Made by a program: the position numbers and the translations under genes. Positions 20,594-30,926 of a stretch of 64,000 nucleotides of DNA are shown here, piece by piece. A model generated the notes under the pieces. It ran no database searches, was not told where the DNA came from, and was given only the letters and a program-made list of their open reading frames with translations. This stretch comes from Strigamia acuminata (taxonomy: Eukaryota > Arthropoda > Chilopoda > Geophilomorpha > Linotaeniidae). The number at the start of each line of letters is the position of its first letter. Position 1 is the first letter of the stretch. The stretch covers positions 7,688,001 through 7,752,000 of the forward strand of contig OX442323.1 in the NCBI GenBank assembly GCA_949358305.1, in the 5' to 3' direction.

Positions 20594-22276
20594 TCACTTG
20601 ACTTCTTCTTCATCAGACTCCGATCCTTCACTCTCTTTCTTAAGAGTCTCACTGGACTCACCGACTTCGGACTTTTCTAGGGGAAGAAATTCCGCTGGTC
20701 TTCGGTCGATGACGAAATTGGGTTCTTCACCTATATCTTCTGCGGGTGGAGATTTCGGCGCGTACTCCGGAGACCTTGGTTCATATTCTGGAGTCTTCTC
20801 AACTAACTCATAACTTTCTTCAATAGCCTTCTTCGAAGCGTCGTATATCTCCGCAATGCAGGGGAGTCCGTAGAACCATGAAGGGTTTATTAATCCTTTT
20901 CCGTCGGTGTTGACTCTGTCAATTAACAGTGTCCATATGTGCTCCAGCACAGCAAAAGATTCGCCTCGATTGGCGTTAAATATCAATTTCATCACATGGA
21001 CAGCATAATTGATATTCGAGGGATCGGTAGAGTCTGAGCGCATTTGTTCCGTGATTTTCTCGGCAATTCTAAAAAGCGTCGGAAAATAGTAGCTCACCTC
21101 GTATTCGAATAGATGCGCTATTTTCGCTCCTGGTGGAGGGAAAAAGGGTTCCACAAGAAGTTCATTTTCGGCTTCTTTTTCGTTCTCCTTGGATACCGTT
21201 TGACATCCTTTATCGATGACTGTCGTACTCTGTGGTTTTCGGGAACTCTCTAGAGCTTCTGGCGGAATTCTCAGATCTTGCATTTCCCTTCCTAGTGGAG
21301 TGGTTATGGCGTTCAAGAACTCCGGGCTGATGTACGGCGATCTTCCGTCGCTGGAGAGGACAATTTTACACGCCGGGCAAGTTGCCCACAACCTGGCCGG
21401 GGGAGGGTGAATTCCCATGACCACAAATGGCAGAAAGCTGGGGCGCCAAGGTTGGCCTTTGGGCCGCTTCTTTGTGCCCTCGCAATTGGAACATTGCGCC
21501 AGGTGGCCTCCGGTTCCCGATCCCGAGACCCACCCGACGGCGGAACAAAAAGGACATGGCACTTCGTCCTTCGAGAGTACCATATCATCATGTGGTTTTC
21601 CGTTCTCTTTATCTTGTTTACACTGTTCTCGTCTTTTCTGGATCTGACGAACTTTATTTGCCAACTTTTGGCGATCTGACCATGCGCTGGTATTTGACCT
21701 ATTCCTAGGTTGGTCGGACCTTCGGTAGGAGGAATACGACCTTTTTTCCCGGTCTCGGTCTGGTGAATCGTTAAATCTAACGTATTCTCTTTTTGGACGC
21801 TCTTGGCCAGTACAAGAGGAAGGTGTAGCGTCTTCCGAATTTCGGCGGCGTTTAGCTTCCATTGGTGGGGATTTCCTTCTTCGTTCGGGCGACTTGACTC
21901 GGTTGTACACAATTTCCACCTTTCGCGGTTTACTGGTACTTGGCTGGTTTTTTGCAATTGGCGGATTATTTCTGGCGAAATCATCCGCTTTTATCTTTGG
22001 AATAACAAATGGCTTCGCCGTTGATTCTTTTTTGGCCGGTTCCTCCTGTAACGTGGGGGTTCCGGGTGGACCAAGCTCAGCGGGGAGCAATTCGGGATGT
22101 TGGCGAGCCCAACTCAAAATATCCCAGCCTCTGGCGTTGATAATCACGGGTGTTTTGGGACACCCTTCTACGAATACGGCAGCGGCCGAAGGAGGTGCCG
22201 TTACTTCTTCATCGGAGGAAGAGGATTCGACCAACACGTATTTTCTCTTTTTTTTCGATCTTTTTTCCCATTTTTT
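20594..22276 (-). CDS. Retrotransposon ORF3, non-env protein with a putative zinc finger, about 560 aa
   Basis: Open on the minus strand from a splice-acceptor-like tattttctctag at 22277 to the stop at 20594. There is no ATG near its start: the first in-frame Met is about 130 codons in (PPMEAKRR), and an in-frame TAG belongs to the acceptor. Reading from the acceptor gives a lysine-rich beginning, then a Ser/Asp/Glu cluster, a Pro-rich part, an Arg/Ser-rich basic middle, and CPFC...GTGGHLAQCSNC (C-x2-C...H-x3-C-x2-C), with another CPAC about 50 residues on. The C-terminal third is more globular, then acidic with PEYEPRSPEYAPKSP repeats. No signal peptide or membrane segment is seen. It occupies the env position but is not env-like. 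I do not recognise the family. Confidence 0.8.
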   Translation of the reverse strand, partial: KKWEKRSKKKRKYVLVESSSSDEEVTAPPSAAAVFVEGCPKTPVIINARGWDILSWARQHPELLPAELGPPGTPTLQEEPAKKESTAKPFVIPKIKADDFARNNPPIAKNQPSTSKPRKVEIVYNRVKSPERRRKSPPMEAKRRRNSEDATPSSCTGQERPKREYVRFNDSPDRDREKRSYSSYRRSDQPRNRSNTSAWSDRQKLANKVRQIQKRREQCKQDKENGKPHDDMVLSKDEVPCPFCSAVGWVSGSGTGGHLAQCSNCEGTKKRPKGQPWRPSFLPFVVMGIHPPPARLWATCPACKIVLSSDGRSPYISPEFLNAITTPLGREMQDLRIPPEALESSRKPQSTTVIDKGCQTVSKENEKEAENELLVEPFFPPPGAKIAHLFEYEVSYYFPTLFRIAEKITEQMRSDSTDPSNINYAVHVMKLIFNANRGESFAVLEHIWTLLIDRVNTDGKGLINPSWFYGLPCIAEIYDASKKAIEESYELVEKTPEYEPRSPEYAPKSPPAEDIGEEPNFVIDRRPAEFLPLEKSEVGESSETLKKESEGSESDEEEVK

Positions 22277-23080
22277 CTAGAGAAAATAATATAGAGAATC
22301 TTATCAATACGATTTATTTAACAAAATTTATACCGCCATCTATCGTGAAAATTTATCAACTTTATCGATGGTTTCGATATATTTTTATATCGGGATTTTA
22401 CGTGCGGCTTTTTTACTATTCGTAATATTCGATAGAATTATCTTTAGAATACTTACACTAGGAATCTCCGGAATCCACTTAAGTATTCAAAATGATGTGG
22501 TGCCGATTTTCTAATTGACAAAACTCGTTGTTTTTAGCGAAGGTGTTCTCCGCCAACGTAGAAATCCTAATTTTATATATAAAATAGCCGTGAATATCTC
22601 TTGATATATTAAATTTATCATTACTTACACGTAACACTCTAGTAAACGTTGAACTGTCGTGATGATATTTCGAATTTTCTCGAAGGAGAAATTTTCTTCT
22701 TCACGCCGAGGTCACGTGTTCGTCTCTTTCAGACGAAATTAATCACCGAAGTTTTCTCTCGTCCTTTTCTATCATGAAAGGATTATAACATTAAGTCCTG
22801 ACACATAATTTCCGAGTTTACTGGTAATACATGAGTCTTACCACGAATCTCGAGGTTTTCTTGAAAGAAATCGCGACGAACTTTTCTATCGACGCAGGTG
22901 TCAAAGTTGACTCGCACATGTGTGTGAAGCTTGTGAGAGAACAAATCCTCTACTCTCTACCCGGGGTATTTTCACCATATTCTCCTATAGGTTTATGATT
23001 TAACCATGACTAATTTGTGGGTCAAAAGTGACCCGATTTTTTATCTTTTTTAAATTTTTATTTAAAAAAATACGCTATCA
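22277..23080. other. 0.8-kb spacer between integrase stop and ORF3
   Basis: No open frame of note. On the minus strand it ends in a pyrimidine-rich tract and CTAG just before ORF3, as a 3' splice site would. Confidence 0.5.
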
Positions 23081-25099
23081 CTAGCGGCGATCTTGAATCA
23101 GATGTATAAAATCTGTTGTGCATTCTTGATCTGTCGTAGAAATTCGCTTCGTACGAGGTTGCAGTTGTGAAAGTTCACAACTTCTTTTCCTTTTCCTAAG
23201 GTTATAATCATGTTTTGGATTATTAACTACGATGTCGCTTTCTTTTGAAGCGGGTGTTGTAACTTCTTCGGGATCTAATTCCATATTAGCAGAATTATTT
23301 CCTAATTCTTGATTATTTAATTCACTTGAATTATTTACGGTTGAACTTTCGTCCATCCAATCAGGGTTTGGGTGATTCTCTACTCTTCCACTCTTTTGGT
23401 CGAGTGTCCAAGTCTCAATCGGGTAAGATGGGATATAAGGTGAGAGATCATCAGTATTTATGGATGGTTCTATTGATCCATCAACTAATTTTCTCAACTT
23501 ATAAGCACCTCCAGGTAAAACTTCCGTAATTTCCCACGGTCCATCTCGTTTCTCGGCGAAACCTTTAGTAATTCCTTTCTCTTTATTTGAAAGGATGTGA
23601 GTGGCTTTCCATACCAAATCACCGACAGTATATTCACAAATGTGAAATTTATTTCTGTGAATCTTGTCGTGTCTCTCATAATTTGCTTGAATACGCAAAT
23701 GCATCTCTTGATGTGCTCTACGTAAAATTCCAAGTAAATTATATACGTATTCTTCCGGGTTATTCTTGTCAAATGCATTTGCATGTTGAATGATCCGAGG
23801 ATCAAAGGGAAGAGGTACATTTCTTCCTGTGTTCAATAAGAATGGCGTTGCGCCTGTAGCTTCTGATTTAGCCGTTCTCGAGGCAAATGCAAATTCGTTT
23901 AAGAATCTCGGCCAATGGGAGTGAATGTCTGAATAAAGAGCCAGCATTATTTTGATGTCTCTATTGGCCCTTTCCGTAGGATTGGCCTGAGCGTGATATG
24001 GACTCACATGAGCCATTCTGATGTTGTGTTTTTTACAAAATTCTTCATAAATCGTGGATATGAATTGGCTCCCGTTATCACTAACAATTTTCTTTGGGTA
24101 TCCCCATCTATGAATCACTTCTCCTAACCTATTCACAATAGATTCACTAGATGCCTTACTTAAAGGGAATAATTCTACCCATTTAGTACATTGATCTATA
24201 ATTACTAATACAAATCTGTATTGGCTTCTTCCTGTCGGTTTGGGACCCATTAAATCAATGCAGATTACTTCCCACGGGTAAGACATGTTATGAGGAGTGT
24301 AACTCGCTCTATGCTTTTTATGTTGACAGGGCTTGTATTGCTGGCAATGAATACAACTTCGGACGTAATTGCGAGTATCTTTATTCATCTTCGGCCAGTA
24401 ATATATAAGTTTTGCTCGTTCGAGCGTCTTACTCATCCCTGCATGTCCACTTAATGGATGTCCGTGACAGGCAAACAGTACTCTTCGTACTAATGACGGT
24501 GGAATGACAGCTTTAAATCCGTTTCCAGAGTCATTCAATTCCTCTTCAAACGTTGGTTTGAAATAAATCAGCATTTCATTACCATTTTCTTCTTGAAAAT
24601 CTAATTGGTAACCTTGGACTGCTTTCATCCATTCTTTAGTTTTCTTAAACTTTCTTTGTTCGATTTCATCTCGTTTCAGATGATCGATTATTATTCTACA
24701 CTCTTTGTCGGCTAGTTGAGCTTTTATAATTTCTTCTCGAGTCGGTGGAACTTCCTTTAAAACTTCAGTTAAAGCACTAAATAGTGTTTCTTCTGTAGCT
24801 TCATCCATCTTCTCCCCCTTTTCCAAAGTATTGTATAATAATTTGGAATAATCGAAATGAAGCTGCACATTCGTGAGAAATTGGCAATCTTCTCTATTAT
24901 TCCTTCGAATAATTTCTCGATTTCCGTCCCATTCCGGCCAGAATTGAGTAATCTCGATTGGCTCACAAATAATCATTCTCTGGAATGTCTTCGATCTCCA
25001 AAGGCGCTCTCGAGAAGGCGTCGGCAACTTGGTTCTGGGTACCCCGTCGATATTTAATCTTAAAGGCGCCACATTGAAGTTTAATTGCCCAACGACCAA
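23081..25099 (-). CDS. Retrotransposon integrase region of Pol
   Basis: Inserts the element's cDNA. The frame contains the H-x4-H (HGHPLSGH) and CIHC zinc-binding domain, then the catalytic core: D in VICIDLMGP, D in IVSDNGSQF and E in NPTERANRD, with about 34 residues between the last two. A gypsy-type C-terminal part (VGDLVWKATHILSNKEKG, GPWEITEVLPGGAYKLR) and a basic NLRKRKRSC tail follow. The listed start is not an initiator; the protein must be joined to the preceding RT frame, with which it overlaps by 137 nt in a different frame. Confidence 0.9.
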   Translation of the reverse strand: MVVGQLNFNVAPLRLNIDGVPRTKLPTPSRERLWRSKTFQRMIICEPIEITQFWPEWDGNREIIRRNNREDCQFLTNVQLHFDYSKLLYNTLEKGEKMDEATEETLFSALTEVLKEVPPTREEIIKAQLADKECRIIIDHLKRDEIEQRKFKKTKEWMKAVQGYQLDFQEENGNEMLIYFKPTFEEELNDSGNGFKAVIPPSLVRRVLFACHGHPLSGHAGMSKTLERAKLIYYWPKMNKDTRNYVRSCIHCQQYKPCQHKKHRASYTPHNMSYPWEVICIDLMGPKPTGRSQYRFVLVIIDQCTKWVELFPLSKASSESIVNRLGEVIHRWGYPKKIVSDNGSQFISTIYEEFCKKHNIRMAHVSPYHAQANPTERANRDIKIMLALYSDIHSHWPRFLNEFAFASRTAKSEATGATPFLLNTGRNVPLPFDPRIIQHANAFDKNNPEEYVYNLLGILRRAHQEMHLRIQANYERHDKIHRNKFHICEYTVGDLVWKATHILSNKEKGITKGFAEKRDGPWEITEVLPGGAYKLRKLVDGSIEPSINTDDLSPYIPSYPIETWTLDQKSGRVENHPNPDWMDESSTVNNSSELNNQELGNNSANMELDPEEVTTPASKESDIVVNNPKHDYNLRKRKRSCELSQLQPRTKRISTTDQECTTDFIHLIQDRR

Positions 25100-27374
25100 A
25101 TCGTCCCGATGGTTCTGGTGTTCCCATCAGCCATTTTAATGCTTCGGCGTCTGATTCCAAAGTAAATGTCGTATATTCGATATACGGTCGGAATTTGTCG
25201 ACGGCCCACACTACTGCTAAACACTCGAGTTCGGGTGTTGAGTAGCGTACTTCTGCCCCTCGTAAGACTCGACTAGCATAAGCTACGGGTCTAGGAGTCA
25301 TGATCATTTCTCTTTTTCCTTCATCGAAGAATTCTACATCTTGGCATAACACACTACCAAGTCCATCATGTGATGCGTCTGTCAAGATTACGAATGGTTT
25401 CATCATATCTGGCATTAACAAAACTTGTGTTTCGTCACATAAAATATTTTTTATTGTTTCAAAAGCTTTCTCTTGTTCTTCTCCCCATTCGAACACTGCT
25501 TTATCATGCATCATGCTAGTTAGAGGCCTAGCAATTTTTGCATGTTCGGGAATAAATTTCCGGAAGAAATTTGACAAGCCATGAAATCGTTGAATATCCT
25601 TGGAATTCTTAGGAGTTGGATATTTCCTAACGGATACTATCTTGTCTGGGTCAGGTGCTAATCCGGTTGGAGTTATCAAATGACCCAAAAATTTGAGTGT
25701 AGTTTTTCCAAATTTTGATTTTTCCTTATTTACTGATAAGTTGGCTTTATCTAGTCTTTCCAACACATCTTTGATATGTTCAAGATGTTTCTCCCAAGTG
25801 GTGGAGAAGATTATCACGTCGTCCAAATAGACTAACGCGTGTTTGTATAATGCTTCGCCCATCACTCGTTCCATTAAGAACTGAAATGTACATGGCGCAT
25901 TGCAAAGACCAAAAGGCATGCGGACAAATTGGTAATTGCCTTTCGGAGTATAAAAGGCTGTTTTCTGTCTATCTTCCTCGTCCATCTCGACCTGATAATA
26001 ACCTTTGGTAAGGTCAAGAGACGTGAAATATTTTGCCTGATTTGTATTGTGGAGTAACAAATCAATACTTGGCATTTGTATGGCGTTGATTTCGGTGATT
26101 GCATTCAACCACCGATAATCGATACATAAACGATAAGTACCATTTGGTTTGGCTACGATCACTGGATGACTTATGTAAGGTCCAGTAGCTCTTTCGATCA
26201 AATTATCCGCTTCTAATTCTTCTACTAATTTAGTCATAATGGCTATTTTAGCAGGGTTATACATTCGAAATGGTTGTTTTTTCCACGTTACATCCTTTTT
26301 AAAGGTGATCTTATGCTTTATTATGTTAGTACATCCGACTTTATCTCTAAAGACGTTCTTAACACTAGCAATTACTTCGCGTAATTTACTTTTTTCCTCA
26401 TCTGAACAGTCACAATCCTTTACCAGCAATTCTTCCCAATTATCTGGCGTGTGTGTGGCTGTTGCGTTGTCAGTCAACACTTGTACTCGAGCTAAATTAC
26501 AATTTAACTCGTCAGTTTCGTAGGGTGCAGTCCAGTCGGACTTGCTGTCGCAAGTAAATACAGCTCGTGCTGGATTTAAATTAATTTTGGTTCGGCGCAT
26601 AAAATTATGTCCGATAATTAATCCACACACATTATTATCCAAAATGATAAAATTTATTGGTGTGAATTCTGCTCCATCTGCCCATTGTACACACAAAGTA
26701 ATTTGTCCTAGTGGAATATGAGTAACTCCAACTGCACAAACTCTCATGTGTTTTGGACAATCTTGTATGAAATCGGGAGATGCACAAGTTTTACTTAGTA
26801 ATTGCAACCCAATAAAACACTGTGTGGCTCCTGAGTCCATCAAAGCATTGTAGGTGAGTCCACCTATTGTAATTTTCATTCGGGGGTCGTCGATGTGATT
26901 TCCCAATTTATTAATTCGTTCGATGCCATCTTTTCGTTTTAACTGATTCTCGTTAATGTAAGATTTTAATCTCGCAAATCTGGAGGATTTGGAGTCGGGA
27001 TTCAGATTATCAATCATTGATTGTAAATTCTCGAATACTCCTCCACTAGAACTGGTGGATTCATCACGAATATTAAGATTGGATGTATCTTGTATCAATC
27101 TAGCTAAAGATTCGTCCCCCTTATCTAGAGAAAACAGGTCGTCGTGAAAATTCAAGAACGGGTTTGCTGTCTCCTCTGCCGAAAAGGGCGTATTTGACGC
27201 GATTTTAAACTTATAATTCCAGTTCCTTTTCCGTGTCTTCCGGTTAGGACGAGCACGCTTAATTTCTTTATCTTGAATAGTTAAATTATCCAAAGTTTCG
27301 GAAAGTGCTTGTTCCAAGTCTGGTGGTAAAATTCCTTCGGAATTATTAATAGGGGGCTCGAGGACCCCCGCCAC
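24963..27374 (-). CDS. Retrotransposon Pol: protease, reverse transcriptase and RNase H
   Basis: Entered by a -1 shift from Gag; there is no ATG at its head (first in-frame codon after the Gag stop is GTG). The protease motif LMDSGATQ is near residue 178; RT motifs include LDLTKGYYQVEMD, MPFGLCNAP and the YLDDVIIFS active site (near residue 520); RNase H shows ILTDASHDGLG and ends with ADAFSRAP. It stops at 24963 just before the sequence continues as integrase in another frame (+1 relative). No other internal stop is seen. RT/RH order before integrase places it in Ty3/gypsy and not Copia. Confidence 0.93.
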   Translation of the reverse strand: MAGVLEPPINNSEGILPPDLEQALSETLDNLTIQDKEIKRARPNRKTRKRNWNYKFKIASNTPFSAEETANPFLNFHDDLFSLDKGDESLARLIQDTSNLNIRDESTSSSGGVFENLQSMIDNLNPDSKSSRFARLKSYINENQLKRKDGIERINKLGNHIDDPRMKITIGGLTYNALMDSGATQCFIGLQLLSKTCASPDFIQDCPKHMRVCAVGVTHIPLGQITLCVQWADGAEFTPINFIILDNNVCGLIIGHNFMRRTKINLNPARAVFTCDSKSDWTAPYETDELNCNLARVQVLTDNATATHTPDNWEELLVKDCDCSDEEKSKLREVIASVKNVFRDKVGCTNIIKHKITFKKDVTWKKQPFRMYNPAKIAIMTKLVEELEADNLIERATGPYISHPVIVAKPNGTYRLCIDYRWLNAITEINAIQMPSIDLLLHNTNQAKYFTSLDLTKGYYQVEMDEEDRQKTAFYTPKGNYQFVRMPFGLCNAPCTFQFLMERVMGEALYKHALVYLDDVIIFSTTWEKHLEHIKDVLERLDKANLSVNKEKSKFGKTTLKFLGHLITPTGLAPDPDKIVSVRKYPTPKNSKDIQRFHGLSNFFRKFIPEHAKIARPLTSMMHDKAVFEWGEEQEKAFETIKNILCDETQVLLMPDMMKPFVILTDASHDGLGSVLCQDVEFFDEGKREMIMTPRPVAYASRVLRGAEVRYSTPELECLAVVWAVDKFRPYIEYTTFTLESDAEALKWLMGTPEPSGRFGRWAIKLQCGAFKIKYRRGTQNQVADAFSRAPLEIEDIPENDYL

Positions 27375-29710
27375 TAGTTTTTTGGAACCGGTGGGGTTTC
27401 AGTAATTGGTGCCGTAGTAGCGTTCTTCGGGTCTAAGAATTTACTAAATAAATCCGACACTGTCTTACTTATCGTTGTTTGCATACTGTTATTCATATCA
27501 GTTTTTAACTCTTCCATTTTTTGATCAATAGCTTCGGCAGTTACCCAATTTTGGCGTGGTCGCTTAAATTCGTTCGGCTGCTGATTAGCGCCATTGTTAT
27601 TGGAATTATTATTTCCAGGGAAATTATTGCTAAATTTTCGCTTTGGAAGCAGAGGACATTCTCTTTTGAAATGACCTGGTTGTTTACAATGAAAACATTT
27701 CCCTGTCTGATTTTCCGACATGGCACATAATAAATTATCCATTGATACATTATTCTCTGTCAACTCATTGACTTCCATTATTTCTTCTTCCGGCTCTATT
27801 TCCATCATTTGAGTGGATCGAGCCGAAGGTCTCATATTTTTGGTATCTTTAGAATACTTCTGGTTGTTAGATACCACTTTATCAATTTCCTTGGAATTCT
27901 CTGTACGGATTCTTTGGGGTTCAAAGAGTGCTCTATTCGTTCGTACGAATTGAAAGATTTTGTCTACTGACTCGCTCCTGTACAGATTTCGATCGATTAA
28001 TCTATTGTAACTCGTCCAATTCAGGTTGTCGAAAAGTGTGGCAACATTTCCTCTTTCGGAATACGATCCTTGGGCTTTAGTGAATCTGACTAGAAATTCA
28101 TATAAAGGTTCATCGTCTCCTTGGATTACTTTTCGTAAATTTCGGAGTCGAGTAGTTGGAATCATGTCGAATTCTTCACGAAATAATTCTACGAAGGTTT
28201 CCCAGTTGGTAAACTTGGTTTTATTCTCGTCATACCATTGTTGGGCTAATCCGGACAAATAGGTGGGAATACCTTGATTAACCATTTCGTCCAGAGTTAA
28301 TCCCTTTGAAATAGCTACAGTTTTAGCTACTGATAAAAATTTATCTATATCCTCCTGTTTTCCATCGAAAACTGGAAGGTCTTGTCCTTTGAAAAAGACT
28401 TTACTGGGTCCTGGATTATTAGATCGTTGCGGCCCAGTTGTTTGTTGAGTTTGAACGAATGTATCTATTCGACTATCCAATTGTTTTTGGAATTGGGCGG
28501 CCATATTTTGTTGCATTTTCAAAATATAGTCAAATGAAATATTAGTTCCGTCAGAGGGAAGTCTAGTTTCTGTAGAACTTTCTGCCGAGAAATGTGAGCT
28601 TGGAATGTCATCGGTAGATGCACGTGACGGATTTGTCTGGTCTCGGGGTTCACTACCATGGCTAGCCCGAGTGGACGCCGCGAGATTTAGCCGGATGCTT
28701 TCCTGTAAGGTTTTCTCCCGCTTGCGTTGATTGTCTTCAATTCTGTTCACTTCCGCCCACTTCTTATTGTATTGATCTTGTTGCTTTTGGAACTTTTCAT
28801 CGTGTTCCTGTCGCCATTGAGCCCGTAATTGATCAATTAGAATTTTATCGTTTTTGTCTATCGACTTACGAACTTCGTTTTGATTGACAACTTCTCCTTC
28901 AAGTTTATCTTGGCGAATCTTTTCGTCGTTAATCTGTTTTTGATTAATTGCTTCCAGCCTAATTCGTTCCTTTTCCACTTCGTCTAATCTCAATTGTTCT
29001 TGTCGAGTTTGAGGTAAGACTGGAGATGGTAGTGGAGATAATTTCCGTCGAATGGCGGATTTATTGCCTCGCCCTCTAGGGGTTTGTTTGGCAAAATGTC
29101 TCGTCCCATTCTCCGTATAAATATGTGGATTGGGTTGCTTTTTAGCATTTTCAGGTTGAAAAGTTGAAAAATTGGATCCTCCTACCTCCGAAATACTTGG
29201 AGTATTGTGGTAACTGGCGTTGCGGGAGTGAGGAGTTCTATTTCCTAAACTGGACTGATCAAGCGATTCCTTGCTTGATGTTCGAAATAATTCTCGAATA
29301 TCTTGGTTACGAACCGACGGAGTTTTAATTCTTGCTTGATCTCCCAACTTACGTTGTGGAGTTTTAGATCGTGATCTGTTTTCTTCAGACAGATCTCTTG
29401 GCGACGGGATTGGGTCCTTTCCAGAATTATGGTTCGCCGAACTCTCCTTCGAAAGTTCTGCTCGTTTTTCTGGAGTTGGATTAATACGTATGTTACGTAA
29501 CGCCCGCTTCGTCACAAATTCAGAAGCTTCGATTATGGTTTTGAACTGAGTTCTATCTAGTTCGTAATGCGTACAAAACTGTGTGAGTTCATCGGGAATC
29601 ATTTCCGTTTGGTCACAAAGTTTTACATAACTTGAATCCAAGCTAACTATTTCTTCTACGGCCTTTTCTTCAGCCACTTTTTCTTCGTTAGGAAGATTGT
29701 TTGGATCCAT
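27374..29710 (-). CDS. Retrotransposon Gag, 778 aa
   Basis: Structural RNA-binding protein of the intracellular particle. ATG at 29710 (MDPNNLPNEEKVAEEK). About residues 150-230 are Ser/Asn-rich; 240-345 are strongly coiled-coil (EKERIRLEAINQ, RQEHDEKFQKQQ); 440-600 is a gypsy Gag-like region (VFDGKQEDIDKFLS, FVELFREEFDMIP, LYEFLVRFTKAQ); near 670 a single CCHC knuckle CFHCKQPGHFKREC. It is long for a gypsy Gag because of the N-terminal extension. It ends at TAG, preceded by the slippery site. Confidence 0.92.
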   Translation of the reverse strand: MDPNNLPNEEKVAEEKAVEEIVSLDSSYVKLCDQTEMIPDELTQFCTHYELDRTQFKTIIEASEFVTKRALRNIRINPTPEKRAELSKESSANHNSGKDPIPSPRDLSEENRSRSKTPQRKLGDQARIKTPSVRNQDIRELFRTSSKESLDQSSLGNRTPHSRNASYHNTPSISEVGGSNFSTFQPENAKKQPNPHIYTENGTRHFAKQTPRGRGNKSAIRRKLSPLPSPVLPQTRQEQLRLDEVEKERIRLEAINQKQINDEKIRQDKLEGEVVNQNEVRKSIDKNDKILIDQLRAQWRQEHDEKFQKQQDQYNKKWAEVNRIEDNQRKREKTLQESIRLNLAASTRASHGSEPRDQTNPSRASTDDIPSSHFSAESSTETRLPSDGTNISFDYILKMQQNMAAQFQKQLDSRIDTFVQTQQTTGPQRSNNPGPSKVFFKGQDLPVFDGKQEDIDKFLSVAKTVAISKGLTLDEMVNQGIPTYLSGLAQQWYDENKTKFTNWETFVELFREEFDMIPTTRLRNLRKVIQGDDEPLYEFLVRFTKAQGSYSERGNVATLFDNLNWTSYNRLIDRNLYRSESVDKIFQFVRTNRALFEPQRIRTENSKEIDKVVSNNQKYSKDTKNMRPSARSTQMMEIEPEEEIMEVNELTENNVSMDNLLCAMSENQTGKCFHCKQPGHFKRECPLLPKRKFSNNFPGNNNSNNNGANQQPNEFKRPRQNWVTAEAIDQKMEELKTDMNNSMQTTISKTVSDLFSKFLDPKNATTAPITETPPVPKN
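27377..27383 (-). promoter_or_regulatory. Canonical -1 ribosomal frameshift heptamer A_AAA_AAC directly before the Gag stop
   Basis: In the Gag frame the codons are CCA AAA AAC TAG. The heptamer A AAA AAC is a classical X_XXY_YYZ slippery site, and slipping back one base skips TAG and enters the protease-RT frame. The stretch just downstream on the minus strand is GC-rich (GTGGCGGGGGTCCTCGAG), which could form a stimulatory structure. Confidence 0.85.
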
Positions 29711-30673
29711 TTTATAAAAATATAATTGAATCGGTCTTTTTTACTATTTTAGCGGTGGAAAACTTCGAATCGTAACTAGAATCGGATGGCGCAGTCAGGA
29801 TGGTTACTGAAACACGTCTGCTGGTCTGGTCTGGAAGCGAATGATCTCAATCTGATCTGGCTCTCCTTTAATAGCAAGGGGCTGGGGATCCTTAGATCAC
29901 CTAGTTCCTGATTGGCTGGTTCGTTATCAAATGATTGTATAACGAACGTATCATTTTCGTCATCAGTTCTCTACTAAGTCCGTTCTTTTCGACTTTTAGT
30001 CTTTACCGATAAAATAAAATTCCTTCGAGAGATTATTTGTAAATATTTTCCCAAATTTGTATGAAAATAAAATAGATTCATTTCAACTCTTGTAAATTGT
30101 TTCCAATTATTGTAACTTTTCTTAAAGACTGGACTTACTTCGAAATTCCATTTTCTGCAAGGTTTTTCTTTTTCTTGCGATTTGTAAAACATGTTTAGAC
30201 TTGTTTTTTTACTTTTATCTTTTCAAGAATAAAGCAAATATCTAAATATACTTCTTCTACGAATTCTTGTTATTTCCAATTCTCCGAATTTTGAAAAACT
30301 TCGATTAAAACTTATCTCAACATCATGTGATAGATCTTAACAGTAATTTGTTGCAATTCTTTCGTGTAGAATTTGAATTATTCATTTTCCTCGAGAAAAT
30401 TCACTTTTTTAATTCTATCGAGTTAATTGCAAATCCTAATCTTCAGTGGAACTTTCACATGTGAGATTAGTTGGTAGTCTTCGAGATCCCTTAAATTTTC
30501 GAGCGAAAATAATGAAGGAAAATCCACTACGTAATTCTATTTCATCAGTTTACTTTCTTCGTACGGAGATATAAACTGAAAATCTAATTGTCTGTTCTTT
30601 AACTAATTTTTTAGTTAAAATATTTATCTCCAATATTCACTGTTGCAATTCAAACGAATTTAATTGCAACCTA

Positions 30674-30691
30674 ATCTCGGTGGGACCTCCA
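30674..30691 (-). promoter_or_regulatory. Second, internal copy of the primer-binding-site sequence
   Basis: The 18 bases ATCTCGGTGGGACCTCCA (plus strand) are repeated exactly 235 bp inside the true PBS, as part of the leader repeat, and are not next to an LTR. Confidence 0.7.
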
Positions 30692-30908
30692 CGTGTGAGA
30701 TTAGGTGGTAGTCTTTGAAATCCCTAAAATCTTCAAACGAAAATAATGAAGGAAAATCTACTACGTATTTCTATTTCATCAGTTTAACTTCTTCACATGG
30801 AAATATAAACTGAAAATTTAATCTGTCTATTTTTAACTTAAATCTTTTAGTTAAATATTTATCTCCAATATTCACTGTTGCAATTCAATCGAATTTAATT
30901 GCAACCTA

Positions 30909-30926
30909 ATCTCGGTGGGACCTCCA
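30909..30926 (-). promoter_or_regulatory. Primer-binding site, tRNA-Gln type
   Basis: On the plus strand ATCTCGGTGGGACCTCCA ends 2 bp from the LTR. This is the 3' end of a tRNA including CCA and fits the T-arm/acceptor end of eukaryotic tRNA-Gln (from memory of those tRNAs). Spacing and the CCA end make the PBS role strong; the tRNA identity is slightly less certain. Confidence 0.8.

Noticed and set aside
20594-22276. ORF3 as an envelope gene
   Set aside because: No signal peptide, cleavage site or membrane span; highly charged and cysteine-finger-like.
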